DNA of 64,000 bases from RBG-16-66-20 sp035499575 (GCA_035499575.1 DATJYN010000115.1:31350-95349); one strand, 5' to 3'. Shown: positions 49,848 through 58,508, counted from the first letter of the stretch. The notes: generated by a model not told the origin, from the letters alone. Translations and numbers: made by a program.

Positions 49848-51380
49848 ATGACGATGAAGAAGCTGATGACGGTCCTTTCCATGCTTGCGCTGTTCGCTGT
49901 CGCGGGTGGCGTGGGCGCCCAGGACAAGGACAAGGCACCCGAGAAAGCAGCAGCCGAAGCAAAGGCCGAGCCGGCAAAGGCGGATGCCAAAACCGATGAG
50001 AAGAAGGACGCTGCGCCTGCGGCGGCCGAAGCTGCTCCTGCCACGCCGAAGTGCGGCGACAAGGGCTTTGACTGTAATAAGGGCGATGTCGCGTGGATGA
50101 TGACCTCCACGGCGTTCGTGCTTCTGATGACGGTTCCGGGCCTAGCGCTGTTTTACGCGGGAATGGTTCGTTCGAAGAACGCGCTCTCCACGGTAATGCA
50201 GAGCTTTGCCATCTTCTGCGTCGTCGCGGTCCTGTGGGTGATTTACGGTTACAGCGTTGCGTTCACCGCCGGGAATCCCTTCTGGGGCTCCTTCGACAAG
50301 CTGTTCATGCTCGGCGAGGATCCAGCGACCGCTGTTGCCGCGACGTTCAGCAAGGGGCAGTACCTGCCGGATTTCGTGTACTGCATGTTCCAGCTGACCT
50401 TCGCCGCCATCACGGTCGCCCTGATCGCCGGGGGCTACGGAGAGCGTTTCAAATTCTCCGCGATGATCCTTTTCAGCATCCTGTGGTTCACGTTCGCCTA
50501 CCTGCCAATCGCGCACATGGTCTGGTATTGGGATGGCCCCGATGCCTACACGACCGCGAAGGCGGCGGAAGAGGCGGGCGCACATGCCGGTTTCCTCTTC
50601 CAGAAGGGCGCCCTCGACTTCGCGGGTGGAACCGTAGTGCACGTGAATTCGGGAATCGCCGCACTGGTTTGCGCGCTGATGCTCGGTAAGCGGAACGGTT
50701 ACGGCAAGGTCGCCATGGCCCCGCACAGCGTCATGATGACCGCCATCGGCACCGGAATGCTGTGGATGGGTTGGTTCGGCTTCAACGCGGGTTCTGCGCT
50801 TGAAGCAAACGGCGGCGCCGGGATCGCGTTCTTCAACACGCTGTTCGGAACGGCGACCGCAGGAGTTGCCTGGGCGCTGATCGAATGGATCGTCAAGGGG
50901 AAGCCGAGCCTGCTGGGCATCTGTTCCGGGATCGTGGCGGGACTGGTGGCGATCACGCCGGCCGCTGGTTTCGTCGGCCCGGTTGGTGCATTCGTCACCT
51001 GTGCGATTGCCGGCGTTGTTTGCTTCTTTGCGGTCACCAAGGTGAAGGCCTGGCTGGGGTATGACGATGCTCTTGACACCTTCGGCGTGCACTGCATCGG
51101 CGGCATCATCGGCTCGCTCGGCACCGGCACCTTTGTCAACCCAAAGTTCGGTGGCACCGGCGTGTACGACTACGTTGCCAACAAAGTGGGCGATTTCGAT
51201 GCTGCGGCGCAAATCGTTTCCCAGCTCTGGGACATCGGCATCACGCTGGTGTGGTCCGGTGGAGTGGCGTTCATCATCATGCTGATCCTGAAGTTCACGA
51301 TTGGCATCCGCGCGAGCGACGACGATCAGCAAGAGGGTCTTGACCTCGCTGACCATGGCGAGAAGGCCTACAACTACTAG
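49848..51380 (+). CDS. amtB: ammonium transporter AmtB, first copy
   Basis: A 510-residue (508 from the second Met) ammonium channel. A signal peptide (KKLMTVLSMLALFAVAGGVG) is followed by a ~50-residue Lys/Glu/Ala-rich linker and a short Cys pair (KCGDKGFDCNKGD), then 11 membrane helices. The gate and twin-His residues are seen in DFAGGTVVHVNSGIAALVCA and DTFGVHCIGGIIGSLGTG. Codon use is less GC-extreme than in the second copy. It ends at a terminator at 51405. Confidence 0.95.
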   Translation: MTMKKLMTVLSMLALFAVAGGVGAQDKDKAPEKAAAEAKAEPAKADAKTDEKKDAAPAAAEAAPATPKCGDKGFDCNKGDVAWMMTSTAFVLLMTVPGLALFYAGMVRSKNALSTVMQSFAIFCVVAVLWVIYGYSVAFTAGNPFWGSFDKLFMLGEDPATAVAATFSKGQYLPDFVYCMFQLTFAAITVALIAGGYGERFKFSAMILFSILWFTFAYLPIAHMVWYWDGPDAYTTAKAAEEAGAHAGFLFQKGALDFAGGTVVHVNSGIAALVCALMLGKRNGYGKVAMAPHSVMMTAIGTGMLWMGWFGFNAGSALEANGGAGIAFFNTLFGTATAGVAWALIEWIVKGKPSLLGICSGIVAGLVAITPAAGFVGPVGAFVTCAIAGVVCFFAVTKVKAWLGYDDALDTFGVHCIGGIIGSLGTGTFVNPKFGGTGVYDYVANKVGDFDAAAQIVSQLWDIGITLVWSGGVAFIIMLILKFTIGIRASDDDQQEGLDLADHGEKAYNY

Positions 51381-51404
51381 TTATTGATTTCCTCCTGGTA
51401 CTTA

Positions 51405-51430
51405 GGGGCGCGAAGGCGCCCCTTTTCTTT
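51405..51430 (+). terminator. terminator after first amtB
   Basis: Stem GGGGCGC / GCGCCCC with a four-base GAAG loop and TTTTCTTT after it. The 20-odd bases leading into it (CCTCCTGGTACTTAGGGGCG) recur after the second amtB. Confidence 0.85.
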
Positions 51431-51478
51431 GCGAAAATTTGTCGTAAAGCTCGGTCACGTTCAATAGGGAGAGTGCAA

Positions 51479-53014
51479 ATGAAGAAGCTATTCTCAATTT
51501 TCTCAATTGTCGCGTTGCTCGCGGTCGCAGCCGGTGCGAACGCCCAGGAGAAGGACAAGGCGCCCGAGAAGGCCGCGGCGGAAGCCAAGGCGGAGCCCGC
51601 GAAAGCGGAAGCCAAGGCCAACGAGAAGAAGGAAGAAGCCAAAGCCGAAGAGAAGAAAGAGGAAGCCAAGCCCGCGCCGGTGCCCAATAAGGGTGACGTG
51701 GCGTGGATGCTGACCTCGACCGCGCTGGTATTGATGATGAGCGTGCCGGCGCTGGCTCTCTTCTACGGCGGCATGGTGCGCTCGAAGAACGCGCTGTCGA
51801 TGATGATGCAGGTGTTCGTGGTGTTCTCGCTGGTGACGGTGCTGTGGTGCGTCTACGGCTACAGCCTCGCGTTCACCGAGGGCAACGCGTACTTCGGCGG
51901 CTTCGACCGATTGTTCCTGAACGGCACCTTCGACCCGGCCAAGGGCGAATTCGCGATGGCGGGGACCTTCAGCAAGAACACGCCGCTGCCCGAGTTGGTG
52001 TTCGTCGTGTTCCAGGCGACCTTCGCGGCGATCACCTGCTGCCTGGTGCTGGGCGGGTTTGCCGAGCGGGCGAAGTTCTCCGCGGTGCTGGTGTTCATCA
52101 CGCTCTGGTTCACCTTCAGCTACGCGCCGATCGCGCACATGGTCTGGTTCTGGATGGGGCCGGACGCGTACACCGATCCTAAGGTGGTGGACGCCATGAA
52201 CGCCAAGGCAGGCCTGATCTGGCAGTGGGGCGCCCTGGACTTCGCCGGCGGCACGGTGGTGCATATCAATTCCGGCGTTGCCGGCCTGGTGGGCGCCTAC
52301 GTGATGGGCAAGCGCATCGGCTACGGCAAGGAAGCGATGGCGCCGCACAACATCACCCTGACGATGATCGGCGCGGCGCTCCTGTGGACGGGTTGGTTCG
52401 GCTTCAACGCGGGTTCCGCGCTGGAAGCCAACGGCTCGGCCGCACTCGCCTTCACCAACACCTACCTGGCGACCGCTTGCGCAACGCTGTCGTGGATCCT
52501 CGGCGAAGCCATCTTCAAGGGCAAGCCCTCGATGCTCGGTGCCGCCTCGGGTGCAGTGGCGGGCCTGGTGGCGATCACGCCGGCCGCGGGCAACGTCGGG
52601 GTGCCGGGCGCCTTCGTCATCGGCCTCGGCGCCGGCCTGGTCTGCCTGTGGGGCGTCAACGGCCTGAAGCATCTCCTGGGCGCGGACGATTCGCTGGACG
52701 TGTTCGGCGTGCATGCCACGGGCGGGATCTTCGGCGCGCTGATGACCGGCGTGTTCAACTCCCCCTCGCTCGGCGGGCCGGGCTTCGTCAGCGACTGGGT
52801 CACGGGCAAGGTCACCACGGCCGCGGAGTATTCCATCTCCAGCCAGTTGTGGATCCAGTTCAAGGGCGTGGCACTCACGTTCGTCTGGTCCGCGGTGGTC
52901 GCGTTCATCGCCTACAAGCTGGTGGACATCACGATCGGGCTGCGCGTGCCGGAAGAAGAAGAGCGCGAAGGCCTCGACATCACCTCGCACGGCGAAGCCG
53001 CCTACAGAATCTAG
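51479..53014 (+). CDS. amtB: ammonium transporter AmtB, second copy
   Basis: A 511-residue homologue of the preceding gene. The ATG at 51479 has AGGGAG seven bases upstream. It has a signal peptide (KKLFSIFSIVALLAVAAGAN), a ~45-residue Lys/Glu/Ala linker longer in EEK repeats than in the first copy and without the Cys pair, then 11 helices with DFAGGTVVHINSGVAGLVGA and DVFGVHATGGIFGALMTG. It is about 100 bases after the terminator of copy 1, with no sigma-54 motif in that gap, so it may have separate regulation or rely on readthrough. No PII gene sits beside it. Confidence 0.95.
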   Translation: MKKLFSIFSIVALLAVAAGANAQEKDKAPEKAAAEAKAEPAKAEAKANEKKEEAKAEEKKEEAKPAPVPNKGDVAWMLTSTALVLMMSVPALALFYGGMVRSKNALSMMMQVFVVFSLVTVLWCVYGYSLAFTEGNAYFGGFDRLFLNGTFDPAKGEFAMAGTFSKNTPLPELVFVVFQATFAAITCCLVLGGFAERAKFSAVLVFITLWFTFSYAPIAHMVWFWMGPDAYTDPKVVDAMNAKAGLIWQWGALDFAGGTVVHINSGVAGLVGAYVMGKRIGYGKEAMAPHNITLTMIGAALLWTGWFGFNAGSALEANGSAALAFTNTYLATACATLSWILGEAIFKGKPSMLGAASGAVAGLVAITPAAGNVGVPGAFVIGLGAGLVCLWGVNGLKHLLGADDSLDVFGVHATGGIFGALMTGVFNSPSLGGPGFVSDWVTGKVTTAAEYSISSQLWIQFKGVALTFVWSAVVAFIAYKLVDITIGLRVPEEEEREGLDITSHGEAAYRI

Positions 53015-53042
53015 CTTTTAACGGAAGTCCCTCCTGGTCCTT

Positions 53043-53070
53043 AGGGGCGCGCAAGCGCCCCTATTTTTTT
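53043..53070 (+). terminator. terminator after second amtB
   Basis: Stem AGGGGCGC / GCGCCCCT with a GCAA loop and a run of seven T residues. It is near-identical to the terminator after the first amtB, including the upstream CCTCCTGGT. Confidence 0.9.
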
Positions 53071-53081
53071 GCGCGCGCCGG

Positions 53082-53546
53082 CTAGAGCGAAATTTTGCCC
53101 AACAACTCGAGCAACTGGCGCCGTTCCGCGGCCGACAGCCGCGCGGAGATGCGCCGCTCGTGCCGCGCGATCGCCCGTAACGCGCGTCCGAGCAGCGCGC
53201 GCCCGTTACGCGTCAGCCACAAGCTGTTGGTACGGCGGTCTGAGCCGCGCCGGCGCTGAATCAGCCCGCGCGCTTGCAGCTGGTCGAGGACGCCGACCAT
53301 GGTCGAACGATCGCGCTCGGCCGCTTCGGCCAGCCGGCTCTGCGTAATTCCGGGGTTGGCGTCGATGGTGATCAGCAGCCCGACGCGGCCCGGCGAAAGC
53401 CCCTGTACGCTGGCCGCGAAATCGCGGAACACCGCCTGCTGTGCCAGGCGCAGCCGGTAGCCGAGCAGCCCGGGCAGGGCGCCCGGATTGAGCGGGCGGG
53501 CTTCGATGGGTTTCAAGGAATCGGGCACAATCTGTTTGGGCTCCAA
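53082..53546 (-). CDS. MarR-family transcriptional regulator
   Basis: A protein of up to 154 residues with a winged-helix core: GLLGYRLRLAQQAVFRDFAA, then TIDANPGITQSRLAEAAERD (helix-turn-helix) and VLDQLQARGLIQRRRGSDRR (wing). MarR proteins next to aromatic CoA-ligase genes usually repress them and are released by the aromatic acid or its CoA ester. The start is either TTG 53546, which lies within the palindrome at 53533, or GTG 53525, which would leave the palindrome in the leader. It is divergent from the benzoate-CoA-ligase-like gene. Confidence 0.88.
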   Translation of the reverse strand: MEPKQIVPDSLKPIEARPLNPGALPGLLGYRLRLAQQAVFRDFAASVQGLSPGRVGLLITIDANPGITQSRLAEAAERDRSTMVGVLDQLQARGLIQRRRGSDRRTNSLWLTRNGRALLGRALRAIARHERRISARLSAAERRQLLELLGKISL

Positions 53547-53549
53547 ACA
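53533..53549. promoter_or_regulatory. palindrome TGTTTGG-N3-CCAAACA, probable MarR operator
   Basis: Perfect 7-bp arms around GCT lie in the 17-base space between the divergent regulator and CoA-ligase genes, 15 bases before the ligase ATG. The size and symmetry suit a MarR dimer. It would cover the start of the regulator as well, allowing autorepression. Confidence 0.55.
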
Positions 53550-53563
53550 ATCTTACCCCCGAT

Positions 53564-55102
53564 ATGAACGCAGTCGACCATCTGCTGGGGCACGCCGCGC
53601 TGGCCCGTCATGGGAAGCGCATTGCGCTCATCTGCGGCGAGCAGACGGTAACTTACAATGCGCTTGCCACCGAGGTGGCGCGCTCGGCAAGCGCGCTCGG
53701 GTCGCTGGGCGTCAAGCCCGGCGACCGCGTGCTGCTGCTGATGCGCGACACACCCGAATTCGCCGCGGCCTGGCTGGGTGCCGTGCATGCCGGAGCGGTC
53801 GCAGTGGCGTTGAACACGAAGCTCTCCGAAGCCGAATACCGCCACATCCGGACCGATAGCGGCGCGCGCCTGTCCATCGTCGAGGACGTGTTCGCCTGGG
53901 CTCGCCCGGATCTCGCGACCGATGAGGCCGCGGAGGGCGGCCTCGTGATCGCCGGCAACAGTGCGGGAGAAGCGCTTTCCTGGCGTGCAGCACTGGCGCG
54001 CGCCGTTCCGAGCCCGGCCGCCTACGAAGTGGCAGCGGAGGACCCGGCGTTCTGGCTCTACTCCTCCGGCACCACCGGCATGCCCAAGGGGATCATTCAC
54101 GCGCACCGCAGCATTTTGCCCGCGGGCCAGGGCCAGCGGGAAATGGTCGGGCTCGGCGCCGGCGAGCGCAGTTTCGCGACCTCGAAGCTCTTTTTCGCTT
54201 ATGCGCTTGAGCACGGCCTGCTCGGGCCGCTCGCGACCGGCGCCACCGCGCTCCTGGAACCCGACTGGCCGGACGCCGTAAGCGTGCTCGCGCGCGTCGA
54301 GCGCGATAGGCCGGATGCATTTTTCAGCGTGCCTACGTTCTACCGGCGCCTGCTCGCGCTCGGCGCTGACCGCCTCGCGCCGTTCCGCCGGGTGCGGCGC
54401 TTCGTGGCGGCCGGTGAGCGCGTTCCGGCGCTGCTCGTGGAGCAGTGGCGCGCCGCCACCGGAGGGGAAATTCTCTCGCTCTACGGCATGTCAGAGACCT
54501 TCTGCGCCTGCATGCTTACTCCGCCGGGAACCTCGAACGGCCAGCGTACCGGCAAACCGCTCTCGGGCGTCGACGCGCAAGTCAGGACGGCCGAGGGCAG
54601 GGAAGCCGCAGCTGGCGAAGCGGGCGAATTGTGGCTGCGGCACCCCGCGCTCGCGCTGGGATACGCCAATCGTCCAGAGCAGACCGCAGCGCAGTTCCGC
54701 GATGGCTGGTTCTGCAGCCGCGACCTTTTCACGCGCGACGATGACGGCTTTTTCTCCCACCAGGGCCGCTCCGACGACCTGGTCAAGATAGCCGGCCAAT
54801 GGGTTCAGCCGGGCGATCTCGAGGAAGCGGTGGCCGACGATCCGGCGATTACGGAAGCCGCCTGCGTCCAGGTAACCGATGCCGAAGGTTTCGAGCGCCT
54901 GGCGCTGTTCGTCGCCACGCGCGGCGACGCGGCCGACGCGCTCACCGCCGCCGGCCGGGCTTGCGAGCAGAAGCTGCCGCGCTACAAGCGGCCTAAGTGG
55001 ATCCGGAACATCGCCGAGCTGCCGCGCACGGCGACCGGCAAGGTGCAGCGATTCAAGCTGCGCGAACTGCTGGAAAGCGAACTGGCGGGGAAAAGCCGGT
55101 AG
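53564..55102 (+). CDS. benzoate-CoA-ligase-family enzyme
   Basis: A 512-residue AMP-forming acyl-CoA synthetase. It shows FWLYSSGTTGMPKGIIHAHR (P-loop A3), FSVPTFYRRLLALGADRL, LSLYGMSETFCACMLTPPGT (A5), DGWFCSRDLFTRDDDGFFSH (A7-A8) and the catalytic Lys in LPRTATGKVQRFKLREL (A10). The overall pattern is that of benzoate/hydroxybenzoate-CoA ligases. The exact aromatic substrate cannot be fixed by eye. Divergent MarR gene and palindrome suggest substrate-induced expression. Confidence 0.88.
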   Translation: MNAVDHLLGHAALARHGKRIALICGEQTVTYNALATEVARSASALGSLGVKPGDRVLLLMRDTPEFAAAWLGAVHAGAVAVALNTKLSEAEYRHIRTDSGARLSIVEDVFAWARPDLATDEAAEGGLVIAGNSAGEALSWRAALARAVPSPAAYEVAAEDPAFWLYSSGTTGMPKGIIHAHRSILPAGQGQREMVGLGAGERSFATSKLFFAYALEHGLLGPLATGATALLEPDWPDAVSVLARVERDRPDAFFSVPTFYRRLLALGADRLAPFRRVRRFVAAGERVPALLVEQWRAATGGEILSLYGMSETFCACMLTPPGTSNGQRTGKPLSGVDAQVRTAEGREAAAGEAGELWLRHPALALGYANRPEQTAAQFRDGWFCSRDLFTRDDDGFFSHQGRSDDLVKIAGQWVQPGDLEEAVADDPAITEAACVQVTDAEGFERLALFVATRGDAADALTAAGRACEQKLPRYKRPKWIRNIAELPRTATGKVQRFKLRELLESELAGKSR

Positions 55103-55138
55103 GCGGACGCAGCCGCGCGCAGTTGTCCCGCAGTTGTC

Positions 55139-55840
55139 CTACTGCGCGGCGACCAGGCTGGCAAGGAAATCGGGATCATCGCGCAGGCGCATCGAGGGTC
55201 CATCGAACACGATCCGGCCGCGGTCCATCACGACCGTGCGCTCGGAAAAATCCAGCGCGACGCGGCTGTTCTGTTCCACCAGCACGATCGACAGGCCGCC
55301 TTCGCCACGCAGCCTGTGCAGCACCTGCGTCAGCGCCTGCACGATCACCGGCGCGAGACCCTCGGTAGGCTCGTCCATCAGCAGCACCGAGGGATTGGTC
55401 ATCAGTGCGCGTGCGATCGCGAGCATCTGCTGCTCGCCGCCGGAGAGTTGCGTGCCGCCGTTGGCGAGCCGGTTCTCCAGGTTGGGAAACAACTCGAACA
55501 CGCGCGCGGCGTTCCACGGCCCCGGGCGCGCGCAGATCTCCAAGTTCTCCAGCACCGTCAACGATGGAAAAATCTCACGTTCCTGCGGAACGTAGCCCAA
55601 GCCCGCGAGCGCACGCTCGTGCGGCGGCGTCGCGTCGACGCGCCGCCCATTGAACGAGATCGCGCCTGCGTGCAGCGTGGTATGGCCCATCGCCGTTTCG
55701 AGCAGCGTCGATTTGCCAACCCCGTTGCGTCCGATGATGGACAGGCTCTCGCCCGCCGCGAGCGACAGGTCGATGCCTTCCAGCACGTGCGTCTCGCCGT
55801 AGCCGGCGTCGACGCCCTTGAAGACCAATACCTCAGCCAT
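55139..55840 (-). CDS. ABC transporter ATP-binding protein, LivF type
   Basis: A 233-residue ABC ATPase: Walker A LSIIGRNGVGKSTLLETAMG, Q-loop LGYVPQEREIFPSLTV, signature TQLSGGEQQMLAIARALM and Walker B PSVLLMDEPTEGLAP. It matches the LivF subunit of branched-chain-amino-acid/amide-type importers. Such systems also take up aromatic acids; the setting among CoA ligases favours that (inference). It overlaps the LivG-type gene by eight bases. Confidence 0.93.
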   Translation of the reverse strand: MAEVLVFKGVDAGYGETHVLEGIDLSLAAGESLSIIGRNGVGKSTLLETAMGHTTLHAGAISFNGRRVDATPPHERALAGLGYVPQEREIFPSLTVLENLEICARPGPWNAARVFELFPNLENRLANGGTQLSGGEQQMLAIARALMTNPSVLLMDEPTEGLAPVIVQALTQVLHRLRGEGGLSIVLVEQNSRVALDFSERTVVMDRGRIVFDGPSMRLRDDPDFLASLVAAQ

Positions 55841-56588
55841 CCAGCGCGGTCCCCAGGTAAATGGCGCGCACTTCCCGGTTGGCGGCGATTTCCGCGGGCG
55901 TGCCTTCGGCGAAAACGGAGCCGCTCACCAGTACCGTGATGCGATCGGCGAAACGGAAGACGAGATCCATGTCGTGCTCGATGATCAGCACGGCGATGTC
56001 CTTCGGCAGCGTGGCGATGGCATCGAGCAGGATGTGGGTCTCGGTGCTGGGAATCCCGGCCGCCGGCTCATCCAGCAGCAGGACACGCGGATTCAGCCCG
56101 AGCGCGATGGCAATTTCGACCAGGCGCTGGCGGCCGTAGGGCAGCTCGACGACGCGGCGGCCGGCGTCGTCGCCCAGCTTCAGCATGTCGATGAGGCGTG
56201 CGGCCTCAGCCATCACGTCGGAGCGCTTGCCCGCCGGCCGCAGCATCGCGCCGCCGATGCCGAGACGCTCGGACACGGCGATGCCCACGTTCTCCTGTAC
56301 CGTCAGGCCGCGGAAAAGCTGGTTGATCTGGAACGTGCGCGCGATGCCGCGCTTGACGCGCCGCGCTTGCGGCAGCGAGGTGACGTCCTCGCCCTCCAGC
56401 AGAATGCTGCCGCGCGAGGGCAGCAGCAACCCGGTAAGCAGATTCACGAAAGTCGTCTTGCCCGCGCCGTTTGGCCCTATCAGGGCGTGGCGCGCACCTC
56501 GTGCCAGCCGGAAGTTCACTTTGCGCGCCACTTCCAGCGCGCCGAAGTTCATGCACAAGTCCTTCGTTTCAAGCATGGCGGCGCTCAC
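55833..56588 (-). CDS. ABC transporter ATP-binding protein, LivG type
   Basis: A 251-residue ABC ATPase: KDLCMNFGALEVARKVNFRL, Walker A HALIGPNGAGKTTFVNLLTG, the LivG-typical GIARTFQINQLFRGLTVQEN, Walker B PRVLLLDEPAAGIPSTET and the H-loop VLIIEHDMDLVFRFADR. The signature site reads VVELPYGRQRLVEIAIAL, a normal LivG variant. The GTG at 56588 overlaps the LivM stop (GTGA); ATG 56576 is an alternative. Confidence 0.93.
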   Translation of the reverse strand: MSAAMLETKDLCMNFGALEVARKVNFRLARGARHALIGPNGAGKTTFVNLLTGLLLPSRGSILLEGEDVTSLPQARRVKRGIARTFQINQLFRGLTVQENVGIAVSERLGIGGAMLRPAGKRSDVMAEAARLIDMLKLGDDAGRRVVELPYGRQRLVEIAIALGLNPRVLLLDEPAAGIPSTETHILLDAIATLPKDIAVLIIEHDMDLVFRFADRITVLVSGSVFAEGTPAEIAANREVRAIYLGTALDG

Positions 56589-57568
56589 GGCGCGGCCCGG
56601 TTTTGCAAACGCCGCCACAGTGCGTCGCCCATGCCGAGAATGCCATTGCGAGCGTAAAGCGCCACCACGACCAGCGTCACGCCCAGGCCTAGCTGCCAGG
56701 CGGTCGGATAGGCCTTGGCGAGCACGTCCTCGAGCAGCATGTAGGCAACCGCTCCGACGAAGGCGCCGTACAGGCGTCCATAACCGCCCAGGATCAGCAC
56801 GATCAGGACGCCCGCGGAGCGCTCGAGGCCAAGGACAGCAAGATTGACGTAGCCGTTGGCCTGGGTGAACAGGGCGCCGGCCACGCCGGCGAGTGCGGCC
56901 GAAACCGCATAGGCGAGCACTTGCCGGCCGCGCACTGGCGCACCGACCGCATGCATGCGCAGCAGATTCTCGCGGATACCGGTCAAGCTTTGGCCGAAAG
57001 ACGAGTAGACCAGCATGCGCACGAGCAGAAAGCAGGCGAACAACGCGGCCAGCGCATACAGGTACTGCGACCTGTAATACAACACGTCAAACCCGAACAC
57101 GCCGAGGATCTTGCCGAACGACAATCCGGGCATGCCGTCGAAACCGCCGGTCCAGGCCGCCCCCATGTTCGCTGCCTGCTCCAGCAGGGCCATGGTGCAC
57201 AGCGTGAGCATCAGCAGCGCAAGTCCCTGCGTGCGCAGCAGCACCAGGCCGCTGGCAAGCCCGATCGTCCCCGCCACCAGCGCCGCCGCAAGTAAACCGG
57301 AGAGGGGCTCGTTCCACCCCCAGTGCATCGCCAGCATCCCGACCGTATAGGCGCCGGCGCCGAAGAAAGCCGCATGCCCCAGGGTGACGATGCCCGCGTA
57401 GCCCAGCACCAGGTCCAGCGACAGCGCGAACAGGATGGTGATTAGCACCTGCGTGCCGAAGGCAAGGTAGTTCGGGAACGCGAAGTAGCAGGCTAGGCTC
57501 ACGACCCAGGGCAAGGCTTCCCACCACCGCCAGCGATGGCGCCGCGCAAGTTCGGTCGCCGCGTTCAT
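56585..57568 (-). CDS. ABC transporter permease, LivM type
   Basis: A 327-residue inner-membrane permease with about nine hydrophobic segments. The family features LDLVLGYAGIVTLGHAAFFG and SFGQSLTGIRENLLRMHAVG (the coupling-helix region contacting the ATPases) and ALAGVAGALFTQANGYVNLA are present. It overlaps both the LivH- and LivG-type genes by four bases. Confidence 0.93.
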   Translation of the reverse strand: MNAATELARRHRWRWWEALPWVVSLACYFAFPNYLAFGTQVLITILFALSLDLVLGYAGIVTLGHAAFFGAGAYTVGMLAMHWGWNEPLSGLLAAALVAGTIGLASGLVLLRTQGLALLMLTLCTMALLEQAANMGAAWTGGFDGMPGLSFGKILGVFGFDVLYYRSQYLYALAALFACFLLVRMLVYSSFGQSLTGIRENLLRMHAVGAPVRGRQVLAYAVSAALAGVAGALFTQANGYVNLAVLGLERSAGVLIVLILGGYGRLYGAFVGAVAYMLLEDVLAKAYPTAWQLGLGVTLVVVALYARNGILGMGDALWRRLQNRAAP

Positions 57569-58428
57569 CCGACGCGCTTGCCGAACAAGCCCTGCGGCCG
57601 CGCGAGCAGCAGGATGAGGGTCAGCGCATAGATGAACAGCGTGCCGCCCTTCGGAAAGTAGATCTTCAGCACAAAATCGAGCACGCCGATCAGGATCGCC
57701 GCGAAAAATACGCCGGCGATGCGTCCCAGGCCGCCCACCGCGACCACGATCAGGAAATACGCGAGGTAGCGGAACGGGTATTGCGGATCAAGCCCGAGGA
57801 TCTCGGCGCCCAAGCCCCCGCCAATCGCCGCCAAGCCGCTGCCCAGCGCGAAAGTCAGCGTGAACAGCCGGCCGACGTCTACGCCCATCGACTGCGCCAT
57901 GCGGCGGTTGTCGACCGCGGCGCGAATGCGCGCGCCGATGCGCGTGCGCTCGAAACCGAGCCATAGCGCAAGCATCAGCGCCGTGCCGGCCGCGATCAGC
58001 GCCAGGCTGTACGTGCGGTACTGGAGGAAGCCCAGGTCGGTCTGGCCGCTGAGCCAGGCCGGCAGCACCACTGTCTGCGTTTCCGGGCCGACGCCCAGCG
58101 TCACCGCGGCGATCATCACGAACACCAGCCCGATCGTGAGCAGCACCTGGTCGAGTTCGCTTGCGCGGTACAGCGGCGCATAGAGCAGGCGCTCTGCAAC
58201 GACCGACACCGCGGCCACGAACACGAAGCCGAAGGCGAGCGCGGCCGGGAACGGCAGACCCCAGTGCTTCATCGACAGCACGATGGCGTAGCCGCCCAGC
58301 ATGGCAAAGGCGCCATGCGCGAGGTTGACAAAACCCATCAACCCCATGGTGACGGACAGGCCGACCGAGACGACGAACAGCACCATCCCCGCCGCCATTC
58401 CGCCCAGCAGTACGCTGATCACATCCAT
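57565..58428 (-). CDS. ABC transporter permease, LivH type
   Basis: A 287-residue permease: MGLMGFVNLAHGAFAMLGGY is the usual first signature, GFERTRIGARIRAAVDNRRM the coupling helix and LIVVAVGGLGRIAGVFFAAI near the end. The ATG at 58428 is preceded by an 11-bp hairpin ending nine bases upstream and has no visible Shine-Dalgarno, so its translation or transcript level may be reduced relative to the binding-protein gene. Confidence 0.93.
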   Translation of the reverse strand: MDVISVLLGGMAAGMVLFVVSVGLSVTMGLMGFVNLAHGAFAMLGGYAIVLSMKHWGLPFPAALAFGFVFVAAVSVVAERLLYAPLYRASELDQVLLTIGLVFVMIAAVTLGVGPETQTVVLPAWLSGQTDLGFLQYRTYSLALIAAGTALMLALWLGFERTRIGARIRAAVDNRRMAQSMGVDVGRLFTLTFALGSGLAAIGGGLGAEILGLDPQYPFRYLAYFLIVVAVGGLGRIAGVFFAAILIGVLDFVLKIYFPKGGTLFIYALTLILLLARPQGLFGKRVG

Positions 58429-58436
58429 GAAATGAA

Positions 58437-58469
58437 ACCGCCGCCCGTTAGGTTACCGCGGGCGGCGGT
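58437..58469. terminator. strong hairpin between binding-protein and LivH-type genes
   Basis: An 11-bp perfect stem (ACCGCCGCCCG / CGGGCGGCGGT) with an 11-base loop. On the minus strand it is followed by TTTCATTTC and then the LivH ATG. The weak T tract suggests partial termination or a 3' stability barrier that leaves more message for the binding protein, as in other ABC operons. Confidence 0.5.
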
Positions 58470-58508
58470 CTGTTGCGGCGGCTGCGTTGGCGAAGCGAGC
58501 TTGCGCCG

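Noticed and set aside
51503..52990. 495-codon minus-strand frame across the second amtB
   Set aside because: It is His/Arg/Glu-rich, mirrors the amtB codons and has no recognisable domain.
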